From positions 1-7,012 of the forward strand of contig JAJYTV010000090.1 of assembly GCA_021792885.1 (NCBI GenBank): a stretch of DNA of 7,012 bases. The letters are read 5' to 3'. The notes beneath the pieces were generated by a model. It was not told the DNA's origin. It saw nothing but the letters and a program-made list of their open reading frames with translations, and ran no database searches. Below are positions 1 to 5,963 of this stretch, one piece after another (within the stretch, counting starts at the first letter, position 1; every line of letters starts with the position of its first letter). Origin of the DNA: Bacillota bacterium. Lineage in GTDB: Bacteria; Bacillota; Sulfobacillia; JAJZYS01; JAJYTV01. The position numbers and the translations under genes were made by a program.

Positions 1-1
1 G

Positions 2-499
2 GGGAAAGCCCAGGCGCTCTCACACCTGCCGCTGCGCCGGCTCTACGCGAGCCCGCTCCTGCGCGCCATGCAGACGGCGGCGCCGATCGCCGCGGCGACG
101 GGCCTCGCGATCGAGGCGGACCCGCGGCTCAAGGAGCGCAACTGGGGCGCCTACCAGGGCATGACGCGCGAGGAGGCGGCGCGGCTGAACCCGGGCGCGG
201 AGCGGGAGCTCCGCTCCTCGCCCCGCACGGCGCGCCCGCCCGGCGGGGAGTCCTTCGAGGACCTCTGCGCGCGGGTCGGCACCGCGCTGCGGGAGATCGG
301 GGCGCAGAGCGGGGATGCGGTGGCGGTCGTCTGCCACGGCGGCACGATCTCCGCCGGGCTGCAGGTGCTCCTGGGCATCCAGGGCTACCCAAAGACCCGC
401 TTCCTGATCGACAACGCGAGTGTATCACTGGTGGAGCTCAGGCCGAACGGGGAGGTGCTCGCCCATTTCGTCAACAGCCAGGTCGGCTTCTTGGCTTGA
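2..499 (+). CDS. Histidine phosphatase family protein (5'-truncated by window edge)
   Basis: Phosphoglycerate-mutase-like phosphatase of the histidine phosphatase superfamily, which transfers a phosphate through a phospho-histidine. The frame is open from base 2 to the TGA at 497-499, giving 165 visible residues. The N-terminal RHG motif with the nucleophilic His lies upstream of the window, so about 40 residues are missing judging from family layout. Visible hallmarks are YASPLLRAMQTA (residues 15-26 of the fragment), KERNWGAYQG with the conserved acidic residue near 45, GGESFEDLCARV, and VCHGGTISA with the second catalytic His at bases 335-337. The ATG at 68 is internal to the conserved SPLLRAMQTA motif and is not the start. 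The substrate cannot be told: GpmB-like, CobC (alpha-ribazole phosphatase) and broad phosphatases share these motifs, and no cobalamin gene is nearby. The 3' end overlaps or abuts the dinG-type gene. Confidence 0.9.
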   Translation, partial: GKAQALSHLPLRRLYASPLLRAMQTAAPIAAATGLAIEADPRLKERNWGAYQGMTREEAARLNPGAERELRSSPRTARPPGGESFEDLCARVGTALREIGAQSGDAVAVVCHGGTISAGLQVLLGIQGYPKTRFLIDNASVSLVELRPNGEVLAHFVNSQVGFLA

Positions 500-3098
500 T
501 GCCCCGTTCGTCGCCGTAGACCTCGAGACGACCGGTCCCAATCCCCACGCCGACGCGATCATCGAGATCGGTGCGGCCCGCTGGGCGGGAGGCGAAGTCG
601 TCGCCGAGTGGAGCGTGCTCGTCGATCCGGGACGCCCGATCCCGCCCTTCATCCAGGACCTCACCGGCATCACCGACGAGATGGTGCGTGGCCAGGTGCG
701 CATCGCCGAAGCGATGCGGGGCCTGAGAGACTTCGTCGGCCAGGACCTAGTCGTCGCGCACAACGCGCCCTTCGATCTCGGCTTCCTGCGCGCGCAGAGC
801 TGGCCCGAGGGGCATCCGAGCCTCGACACGCTCGACCTCTACCGCCTGCTCTTCCCGCTGCGCGAGAGCCACGGCCTCGCCGCCGCGGCGCGCCACATGG
901 AGATCGACTTCCAGCACCACCGGGCGGGGGAGGACGCCCGCGTCACCGCACTCCTCGGCGGGCGCTTGGTGGAGCGCCTGCGCAGCGCAAACCCCGCCCT
1001 CCTTCACTTCGTCGGCCAGCTCGTGGAGGGGGCGCCGGGCGTGCTCGCGGCGCTGCTGACCGAGGCGGGCGCCGCCGCGCCGCCTGCGCCGCCCTGGCAG
1101 CCCGCGAGGCCGCTGGTCGACTTCCCGCCTGCGGGGGATCTGCGGATGCCGGTCGACGCCTCCGCCGCGTTCACGCCACAGGGGCTGATCGGTAGCCTCG
1201 GCCTCGAGGAGCGCGCGAGCCAGCGCGACCTCCTCGAGCGGGTCGAGGAGACGCTGGAGCAGGGGGGCGTGCTGGTCGCGGAGGCCCCGACCGGCACGGG
1301 CAAGAGCCTCGCGTACCTCCTCCCCGCGATGGCCTGGGCGCTGCGGCAGGAGTCGCGCGTCGTCGTCTCCACAGGGACGAAGAACCTTCAGGAGCAGCTC
1401 CTCGAGAAGGACCTGCCGGCGCTCCTCGAGGCGACCGGCTGGCCTGTGCGCGCGCAGCTCCTCAAGGGCCGCCAGAACTACCTCTGCCTCTGGCGCTGGC
1501 AGGGCGAGGTGGCGCAGGCGCTGGCGCTCCTGCCGGGCGAGGACCGCCTGCAACTCGCGCGGATCGCCTTCTGGCTCGACGCGACGCCGAGCGGCGACCG
1601 CGCCGAGATGCACATCGACCAGGACCTCTGGTCGCGCCTCGAGGCGACGGCGGAGACATGCAGCGGCGAGCGCTGCGCCCTCTTCCACGACTGCTACTTC
1701 TACGCGTCGCGGCGCCGCGCCGATCTGTCGCACCTCCTGGTGGTGAACCACGCCCTGCTGCTCGAGGACGCCGCGCGGGGAGGCGGCGTCCTGCCGGAGT
1801 ACGACCGCCTGATCCTCGACGAGGCGCACGGGCTCGACGCCGCGGCGACCGACCACCTGGGCGGGGACCTCTCCGGCCGCGACGCCCGGCGCCTCGCGCA
1901 GCGTGCCGCCGCGCTCGGGGGCGGCACGGTCCTCGCGGAGGCGGGGCGGAGCGTGCAGTCTGCCGCGGGCGAAGCATTCGCCACGGCGCATAGCCGCTTT
2001 CCGGGCAAGCGCAGCGTGCGCCTGCGCCCGGATTACCTCGCAGGGCAGGAGTCGCTGCCCGTGCGCAGCGCCTTCGGCCGCCTCTCGACCGCGCTCGCGG
2101 ACTTCGCGCGGGCGGCCGACGACGCGTCCCTCGCGTCGGGCGAGCGCCTGCAGGTAGAGCTTCGGGCCCTTGCGGAGACGGCCAGGCGCTCGCGCGGACT
2201 CGTCGAGGAGTCGCTGCTCGCGGACCCGCAGCAGGTCGTCTGGCTCGAATGGTCAGACCGGGAAGAGGGATCGCTGCACGTCGCGCCGCTCTACCCGGGG
2301 GAGCTCCTGCAGGAACTCCTCTTCCAGAAGCTCGAGGCCTGCATCCTGACGTCGGCCACCCTCGCGGTGGGGGAGTCCTTCGACTACCTCCTCGACGCGA
2401 TCGGACTGCGCGGCGACCCGCGCGTGCACACGGTCGCGCTGCCGACGCCCTTCTTCTTCCGCGACCAGTGCGCGCTGCTCGTCCCGACCGACCTGCCGGA
2501 GCCCAAGGATCCGGCCTTCAACGAGGACGCGCGCGGCTTTCTGCTCGAGGTCCTGCGAACAGCGGGCGGCCGCAGCCTCGTCCTCTTCACCGCGCACCGC
2601 CAGCTCCGCTCCTTCGCCGACGCGCTGCGGGGGCCCCTCAAGGAGAGCGGGCTGCGCCTCCTGGCCCAGGGGGTCGACGGTCCGCGCAGCCGTCTCGTCG
2701 AGGCCCTGCGGCGCGAGCCGAAGGTCGTCGTGTTCGGCGCCCAGAGCTTCTGGGAAGGGGTCGACGTGGTCGGCGACGCCCTGTCGCTGGTCGTACTGGT
2801 CAAGCTTCCCTTCCAGCCCCCGGACCGGCCGGTCTGGGAGGCGCGCTACGCCGCGCTGGAGGCCGAGGGGCGCTCGAGCTTCCAGGAACTCAGCCTGCCC
2901 GATGCGGCGCTTCGCCTGAAGCAGGGCTTCGGGCGGCTGATCCGCTCGAGCACGGACCAGGGGGCGGTGCTGGTCCTGGACCGGCGGCTCGCCACGGCGC
3001 GCTACGGGCGCTACCTGATGGAGTCCTTGCCGGATGCGGAGCGCATCCTCGAGGAGCGCCCCGGGATTCTGAAGGCACTCTCGCGTGTTCTGCGATAG
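420..3098 (+). CDS. dinG: DinG-type DEDDh exonuclease / Fe-S superfamily 2 helicase fusion
   Basis: Predicted cytoplasmic DNA repair or replication enzyme. Residue numbers count from GTG 420 (892 aa). The N-terminal DnaQ-like 3'-5' exonuclease (about 28-190) has ExoI VAVDLETTG (D34, E36), ExoII AHNAPFDL (D119) and ExoIII HRAGED (H167, D172). The XPD/DinG helicase follows: Walker A APTGTGKS (289-296), motif Ia STGTKNLQEQ, four candidate [4Fe-4S] cysteines C356, C414, C419 and C425, DEAH at 467-470, SAT at 645-647, motif V FGAQSFWEGVDV, and motif VI QGFGRLIR (835-842). All catalytic motifs look intact. Family members begin a few residues before ExoI, so 420 probably adds about 25 spurious residues. 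An ATT at 465 behind a strong Shine-Dalgarno, or an ATG at 499 one base out of frame, are alternatives. The gene overlaps the phosphatase end, so translation may be coupled. Function is confident; the start is not. Confidence 0.93.
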   Translation: MYHWWSSGRTGRCSPISSTARSASWLDAPFVAVDLETTGPNPHADAIIEIGAARWAGGEVVAEWSVLVDPGRPIPPFIQDLTGITDEMVRGQVRIAEAMRGLRDFVGQDLVVAHNAPFDLGFLRAQSWPEGHPSLDTLDLYRLLFPLRESHGLAAAARHMEIDFQHHRAGEDARVTALLGGRLVERLRSANPALLHFVGQLVEGAPGVLAALLTEAGAAAPPAPPWQPARPLVDFPPAGDLRMPVDASAAFTPQGLIGSLGLEERASQRDLLERVEETLEQGGVLVAEAPTGTGKSLAYLLPAMAWALRQESRVVVSTGTKNLQEQLLEKDLPALLEATGWPVRAQLLKGRQNYLCLWRWQGEVAQALALLPGEDRLQLARIAFWLDATPSGDRAEMHIDQDLWSRLEATAETCSGERCALFHDCYFYASRRRADLSHLLVVNHALLLEDAARGGGVLPEYDRLILDEAHGLDAAATDHLGGDLSGRDARRLAQRAAALGGGTVLAEAGRSVQSAAGEAFATAHSRFPGKRSVRLRPDYLAGQESLPVRSAFGRLSTALADFARAADDASLASGERLQVELRALAETARRSRGLVEESLLADPQQVVWLEWSDREEGSLHVAPLYPGELLQELLFQKLEACILTSATLAVGESFDYLLDAIGLRGDPRVHTVALPTPFFFRDQCALLVPTDLPEPKDPAFNEDARGFLLEVLRTAGGRSLVLFTAHRQLRSFADALRGPLKESGLRLLAQGVDGPRSRLVEALRREPKVVVFGAQSFWEGVDVVGDALSLVVLVKLPFQPPDRPVWEARYAALEAEGRSSFQELSLPDAALRLKQGFGRLIRSSTDQGAVLVLDRRLATARYGRYLMESLPDAERILEERPGILKALSRVLR
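449..457 (+). promoter_or_regulatory. Candidate ribosome binding site for dinG inside the phosphatase gene
   Basis: GGGGAGGTG is a near-ideal Shine-Dalgarno sequence. It lies 7 bases before an in-frame ATT at 465-467 of the dinG frame, which would start the protein 14 codons before the conserved FVAVDLETTG motif. ATT is a rare but known bacterial start (infC in E. coli). The same bases encode Gly-Glu-Val in the phosphatase, so chance is a real alternative. No comparable site precedes GTG 420. Confidence 0.35.
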
Positions 3099-3129
3099 TC
3101 CAGGCCAGCCGGCGCATAGCCTCGCTGCA

Positions 3130-3136
3130 GAGGTGG
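3130..3136 (+). promoter_or_regulatory. Ribosome binding site for the TIGR04086-type gene
   Basis: GAGGTGG lies 6 bases before TTG 3143. It decides the start of the membrane protein, because no ATG or GTG start in this frame is placed suitably before the first hydrophobic helix. Confidence 0.6.
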
Positions 3137-3142
3137 TGCGCC

Positions 3143-3511
3143 TTGGAAGGCGGGTTCAACACGGCCGCGGTGCTGCGCGGCACTGGCATCGGTGCGGTCT
3201 GGAGCGCAGGACTCCTCCTGCTGGCGACCTTCGTCCTCTACATGAGCAGCCAGCCCGCCGCGATGGTCCCCTGGGCTGCCATGGGGGTCGCGTGGGTTTC
3301 CGTGTTCGCCGGCGGGTTCAGCGCGGGACGCCAGGCTGGACGCGCGGGCCTCTGGCACGGTGCCGCGGCGGGGGTGGCGGTCTTCGTGCTCCTCTACGTC
3401 GTCGGCATCCTGGGCTTCGACGCCCACATCGCCCTCGGCCCCGCCGCGCTGCGCGCCGTGGTGGCAGGCGTGGTGGGCGCGGTCGGCGGCGCGCTCGGAC
3501 TCGCGCTCTAG
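3143..3511 (+). CDS. TIGR04086 (YrzE/DUF3792) family small membrane protein
   Basis: A 122-residue, very hydrophobic, Gly/Ala-rich protein with four predicted transmembrane helices (about 13-34, 41-60, 72-93 and 100-122). The central AGGFSAGRQAGRAGLWHG segment (56-73) resembles the conserved small-residue loop GxxAGxxAGxxGxxHG that I associate with the TIGR04086 membrane family of Bacillota. The molecular function of that family is not established. The start is TTG 3143, chosen because GAGGTGG at 3130-3136 stands 6 bases upstream and the first helix begins shortly after. No other ATG/GTG start with a ribosome site fits, and ATG 3241 would delete the first helix. The gene begins 44 bases after dinG and ends with TAG at 3509-3511. 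The only charged residues are a few Arg, Glu and Asp in loops, as expected for an integral membrane protein. The family call is from memory of the motif, not a search. Confidence 0.78.
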   Translation: MEGGFNTAAVLRGTGIGAVWSAGLLLLATFVLYMSSQPAAMVPWAAMGVAWVSVFAGGFSAGRQAGRAGLWHGAAAGVAVFVLLYVVGILGFDAHIALGPAALRAVVAGVVGAVGGALGLAL

Positions 3512-3529
3512 CTGTCTAAGGCGCCGTCG

Positions 3530-3570
3530 GGGCGGCAAGGATGACCGCGAGGTGATCCTCCTTGCCGCCC
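3530..3570 (+). promoter_or_regulatory. Perfect 12-bp inverted repeat enclosing the RBS and start codon of the wall protein
   Basis: GGGCGGCAAGGA (3530-3541) is exactly complementary to TCCTTGCCGCCC (3559-3570), with a 17-base loop at 3542-3558. The loop contains the Shine-Dalgarno GAGGTGA (3549-3555), and the 3' arm contains the TTG start at 3562-3564. In mRNA this would be a GC-rich hairpin holding the initiation region, so it could damp translation of the downstream gene. There is no T-run after either arm on either strand, so it does not look like a standard intrinsic terminator. No ligand-binding structure is evident. The regulatory role is inference; the repeat itself is directly visible. 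Confidence 0.45.
3549..3555 (+). promoter_or_regulatory. Ribosome binding site for the peptidoglycan-binding protein
   Basis: GAGGTGA sits 6 bases before TTG 3562. An in-frame TGA at 3553-3555 rules out any start further upstream, so TTG 3562 is the earliest possible start, and the well-spaced ribosome site supports it over ATG 3601. Confidence 0.6.
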
Positions 3571-4740
3571 ATCGTACTGATCTGGCTCGCGCTGCTCGCC
3601 ATGCCGCTTACCGTGCTCTCGAGCGGCGCCCACGGCCCCACTGTGCAAGCACTGCAGGTCGAACTGCAGTCCTTCCACGACTATAACGGGCCGACCGACG
3701 GCATCTACGGCCCGCTGACGACGGCCGCCGTCGCACGCTTCGAACAGTCCCTCGGCCTGACGCAGGACGGCGTCGCCGGTCCCGCCGTGCTCGGCGCGAT
3801 CGTCGCCGAGGTGGACAAGAACGCCCCCACACTCCAGGAAGGCGCACAGGGCGCCGTCGTGAAGGACCTGCAGGGACTCCTGCAGGCCGACGGCATTCCG
3901 GTCGCCGTCGACGGCGACTTCGGCCCTTCGACGCAGGCCGCGGTGCAGACCCTGCAGGCGCGCCGCGGCATCAGCACGGACGGCATCGTCGGGCCGAAGA
4001 CCTGGCAGGCGCTCTTTGCCCACCCCTACGTCGTGCAGTCCGGCGACACCCTCTCGGGCATCGCCGCCCGCTACGCATTGCCGCTGCAAAACCTCGTCGC
4101 GGCGAACGGCGGCAAGACATCGCTGCAGGCCGGCCAGAACCTCCTCCTGGCGTACGCCGGCTGGACCGCCGCCGCCGCAGGCACGCAAGGCAGCCCCGCA
4201 CCCGCCCAGCCGTCGACCCCCCCGACAGGCTCCGGCAGCAGCTCGTCCACGGTGGGCACGAGCACCCAAAGCGGCTCCTCGGGCGGATCGAGCTCCTTCA
4301 TCCCAGCGCAGGACCTCGCGAAGTGGGGATCGGCCGGCACCCCGGACATCTCGATCGTCGTGCTCGCACAGGACCAGGCCGCAGCGCGCGCGCTCGAGCG
4401 CGGAGCGCTGCCGTCCGGCATGCTGCTCGCCCTGCCGCAAAGCCTCTACGGCAGCGCCCAGGGCGAGCCCCTCCTGGCCACCTCCGCCGCGCCCAAGGGC
4501 AGGCCGACCGCGGTCGTCTGGCTCGGCTCCTCCGGCAGTCCAGACCTCACCGCGCTACTGCGCGCGGGCGTGCACGTGCTGATCGCGCCGGAGGTCGCAG
4601 CGGCCCGCCTGCCCGCGCTTGCGAGCGGCGGCGCATCCTTCGTCGTGCCGGTGCGCGGCAGCGACCTGCCGGCCCTCACCGCGCTCGCCGCATCCCTCCA
4701 GAAGGCGGGCTACCAGTTCACGCCGCCCGTCGGGTTCTAG
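3562..4740 (+). CDS. Secreted/anchored peptidoglycan-binding protein: PGB-PGB-LysM plus unknown C-terminal domain
   Basis: A 392-residue cell-wall protein. Residues 1-24 are hydrophobic (PPIVLIWLALLAMPLTVL) and probably act as a signal peptide or anchor, though unusually with no Lys or Arg before R59. Two PG_binding_1 repeats follow: about 20-80 (DGIYGPLTTAAVARFEQSLG, then DGVAGP) and 90-152 (VDGDFGPSTQAAVQTLQ, then DGIVGPKTWQALF). A LysM domain spans about 155-198 (YVVQSGDTLSGIAARYALP, then LQAGQNLLL). A Pro, Ser, Gly and Thr-rich linker covers 201-247. The last 145 residues form a compact alpha/beta-looking domain without a recognised catalytic motif. Its end, LQKAGYQF, and ALPSGMLLALP (281-291) faintly recall divergent polysaccharide deacetylases (YibQ type), but the metal-binding Asp pair is not seen. 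Binding peptidoglycan is well supported; an enzymatic role is not. Start TTG 3562 is set by the ribosome site inside a hairpin. Confidence 0.88.
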   Translation: MPPIVLIWLALLAMPLTVLSSGAHGPTVQALQVELQSFHDYNGPTDGIYGPLTTAAVARFEQSLGLTQDGVAGPAVLGAIVAEVDKNAPTLQEGAQGAVVKDLQGLLQADGIPVAVDGDFGPSTQAAVQTLQARRGISTDGIVGPKTWQALFAHPYVVQSGDTLSGIAARYALPLQNLVAANGGKTSLQAGQNLLLAYAGWTAAAAGTQGSPAPAQPSTPPTGSGSSSSTVGTSTQSGSSGGSSSFIPAQDLAKWGSAGTPDISIVVLAQDQAAARALERGALPSGMLLALPQSLYGSAQGEPLLATSAAPKGRPTAVVWLGSSGSPDLTALLRAGVHVLIAPEVAAARLPALASGGASFVVPVRGSDLPALTALAASLQKAGYQFTPPVGF

Positions 4741-4750
4741 AGGAGCCTGG

Positions 4751-4775
4751 CCCTGCCCCGCGAACCAATGCAGGG
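4751..4775 (+). repeat. Short inverted repeat before the deacylase gene
   Basis: CCCTGC (4751-4756) pairs with GCAGGG (4770-4775) around a 13-base loop. The right arm overlaps the start of the GGGGAGGG ribosome binding site at 4773-4780. A six-pair stem in GC-rich DNA can easily arise by chance and no T-run follows, so it is recorded as a visible structure only. Confidence 0.2.
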
Positions 4776-4780
4776 GAGGG
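4773..4780 (+). promoter_or_regulatory. Ribosome binding site deciding the deacylase start
   Basis: GGGGAGGG lies 11 bases before ATG 4792 and downstream of the competing in-frame ATG 4768, so it can serve only the later start. The spacing is slightly long. Confidence 0.5.
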
Positions 4781-4791
4781 ATCGCCCGACG

Positions 4792-5256
4792 ATGGGTCCA
4801 CAAGACTTTGAGGCCGCCGCAGCCGCGCGCGGCCTTTCGCTTGAGGTGCAAGAGCTCGCCGCCTCGACCCGCACCGCGCGGGAAGCCGCCGAGGCCGTCG
4901 GCTGCGAGGAGCGCCAGATCGTCAAGTCGCTCGTCTTCCTCACAGACGGCGAGCCCGTCCTCGTGCTGATGCGCGGGGACCGCCGCGTCGACCTCGCGCG
5001 CCTCGCGCAGGCCCTCGGCGCAGGCGCCGCGACGCGCGCCGACGCCGACCGCGTCTACGTGGAGACAGGCTTCGCGATCGGCGGCATCCCGCCGTTCGGC
5101 CACCGCAGCCCGCTGCCGACCGTGCTCGACGCGTGCCTTTTGGAGGAGCCCCTGCTGTTCGCCGCAGCAGGCGGGCCGAATGCGCTGTTCAGAACGAGCG
5201 CGGCGCAGCTAAGGGACGCCGCGCAGGCGAAGGTCGCCTGCGTCTGCTCCCGCTAG
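4792..5256 (+). CDS. YbaK/EbsC family aminoacyl-tRNA deacylase-like protein
   Basis: Member of the YbaK/ProX superfamily, whose characterised proteins hydrolyse mischarged aminoacyl-tRNAs in trans in the cytoplasm. At 154 aa it has the usual single-domain length. Hallmarks are STRTAREAAEAVGCEERQI (25-43) leading into VKSLVF with the conserved Lys K45, EPVLVLMRGDRRVDLARL (54-71), RADADRVYVETGFAIGG (82-98) followed by IPPFGH (99-104), and a C-terminal AAAGGPNALF segment. I chose ATG 4792 over the in-frame ATG 4768 because GGGGAGGG at 4773-4780 lies 11 bases upstream and family members begin close to this FEAAAAARGL helix; ATG 4768 has no close ribosome site. The gene starts 51 bases after the wall protein. 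Its TAG stop (5254-5256) overlaps the TAG of the convergent HAD gene. Substrate is not predictable: Cys-tRNA(Pro), Ala-tRNA or another mischarged tRNA are all possible. Confidence 0.92.
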   Translation: MGPQDFEAAAAARGLSLEVQELAASTRTAREAAEAVGCEERQIVKSLVFLTDGEPVLVLMRGDRRVDLARLAQALGAGAATRADADRVYVETGFAIGGIPPFGHRSPLPTVLDACLLEEPLLFAAAGGPNALFRTSAAQLRDAAQAKVACVCSR

Positions 5257-5963
5257 TCGGGCCTGATCCGCAGGAGAAGCTCCCGAAGCCCGCGGATGCG
5301 CTCCGCTCCGATCTCGGGATAGGCCCCCCAGCGGTCGTAGAGCACTCCGTCCATCCCGGCGCCGTGCGCGCCGAGGACGTCGACGGCCCAGAGATCGCCG
5401 ACGTAGAGCGCCGCCTGCGGCGCGACGGAGAGTGCCCCGAGCGCCGCATGGAAGATGCGCGGGTCCGGCTTCTCGACGCCCGCGATGTGCGAGTCGATCA
5501 CGACCGAGAAGGATGCGCGCAGGCCCGCGAGCGCGAGCTGTCCCTCGACGCGCCCGTCGGAGTTCGAGACAACGCCGAGCCGCAGACCCTGCGCGGCGAT
5601 GGCCTGCAGGGTCTCCGCCGCGTGCGGCGCCGCAGAGCGCCAGATGCCGCGCTGATCCCGCAGGTGCTCGCGCTCCGCAGACGCCGCGAAGGCGAGCGCG
5701 TCCGCGGGCGAGAGGCCGATCTCCATGCCGACCGCTCCGAAGTATCCGGGAAAGAACGCGGTCGGGCGGTCGTCCTCTTCCGCCTCAGGCCAGCCGCGGC
5801 GGCGCACGCGGGCGTCGGCGCGCCCCACGTCGTCCGGCGATGCCCCGGCGCCCAGCGCCTGGGCCAACCCGGCGAGCCATTCGTAGTCGAGATGCAGCAG
5901 CGTGTTGCCGACGTCGAAGAGAACCGCCTGCAAGGGCTTCCCTCTGTCCCCGTGCGGAATCAT
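5253..5963 (-). CDS. HAD-superfamily hydrolase (phosphoglycolate-phosphatase-like)
   Basis: A 236-residue cytoplasmic haloacid-dehalogenase-type phosphatase. Motif I is LFDVGNTL with nucleophile D17. Motif II is VVSNSDG (S133), motif III is the Lys of GVEKPDP (K165), and motif IV is YVGDLWAVD (D190, D195). A helical cap region lies between motifs I and II (about 25-110), as in subfamily IA. The Asp normally found two residues after the nucleophile is Gly (G19), a DxGNT variant known in several HAD groups, so the general acid/base may come from elsewhere. ATG 5963-5961 overlaps the stop of the upstream transporter as ATGA, and AGGAG (plus-strand CTCCT 5975-5979) lies 11 bases before it. An alternative TTG at Leu11 also has a purine-rich site. 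The gene converges on the deacylase gene, sharing CTAG. The substrate is unknown; the operon suggests only co-expression with the transporter. Confidence 0.92.
   Translation of the reverse strand: MIPHGDRGKPLQAVLFDVGNTLLHLDYEWLAGLAQALGAGASPDDVGRADARVRRRGWPEAEEDDRPTAFFPGYFGAVGMEIGLSPADALAFAASAEREHLRDQRGIWRSAAPHAAETLQAIAAQGLRLGVVSNSDGRVEGQLALAGLRASFSVVIDSHIAGVEKPDPRIFHAALGALSVAPQAALYVGDLWAVDVLGAHGAGMDGVLYDRWGAYPEIGAERIRGLRELLLRIRPD

Noticed and set aside
747..1991. Long minus-strand open frame (414 codons) opposite dinG
   Set aside because: It is Arg/Ala/Gly/Glu-rich with no recognisable domain and lies opposite a gene with intact motifs; this is a typical GC-rich antisense shadow.
2249..3511. 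Frame extending far upstream of the small membrane protein
   Set aside because: The upstream portion is an Arg/Pro/Gly-rich shadow of dinG. The ribosome site and TTG 3143 mark the real start.
3530..3570. Inverted repeat as an intrinsic terminator for the upstream genes
   Set aside because: No T-run follows on either strand, the loop is long at 17 bases, and the start codon of the next gene lies within the 3' arm.
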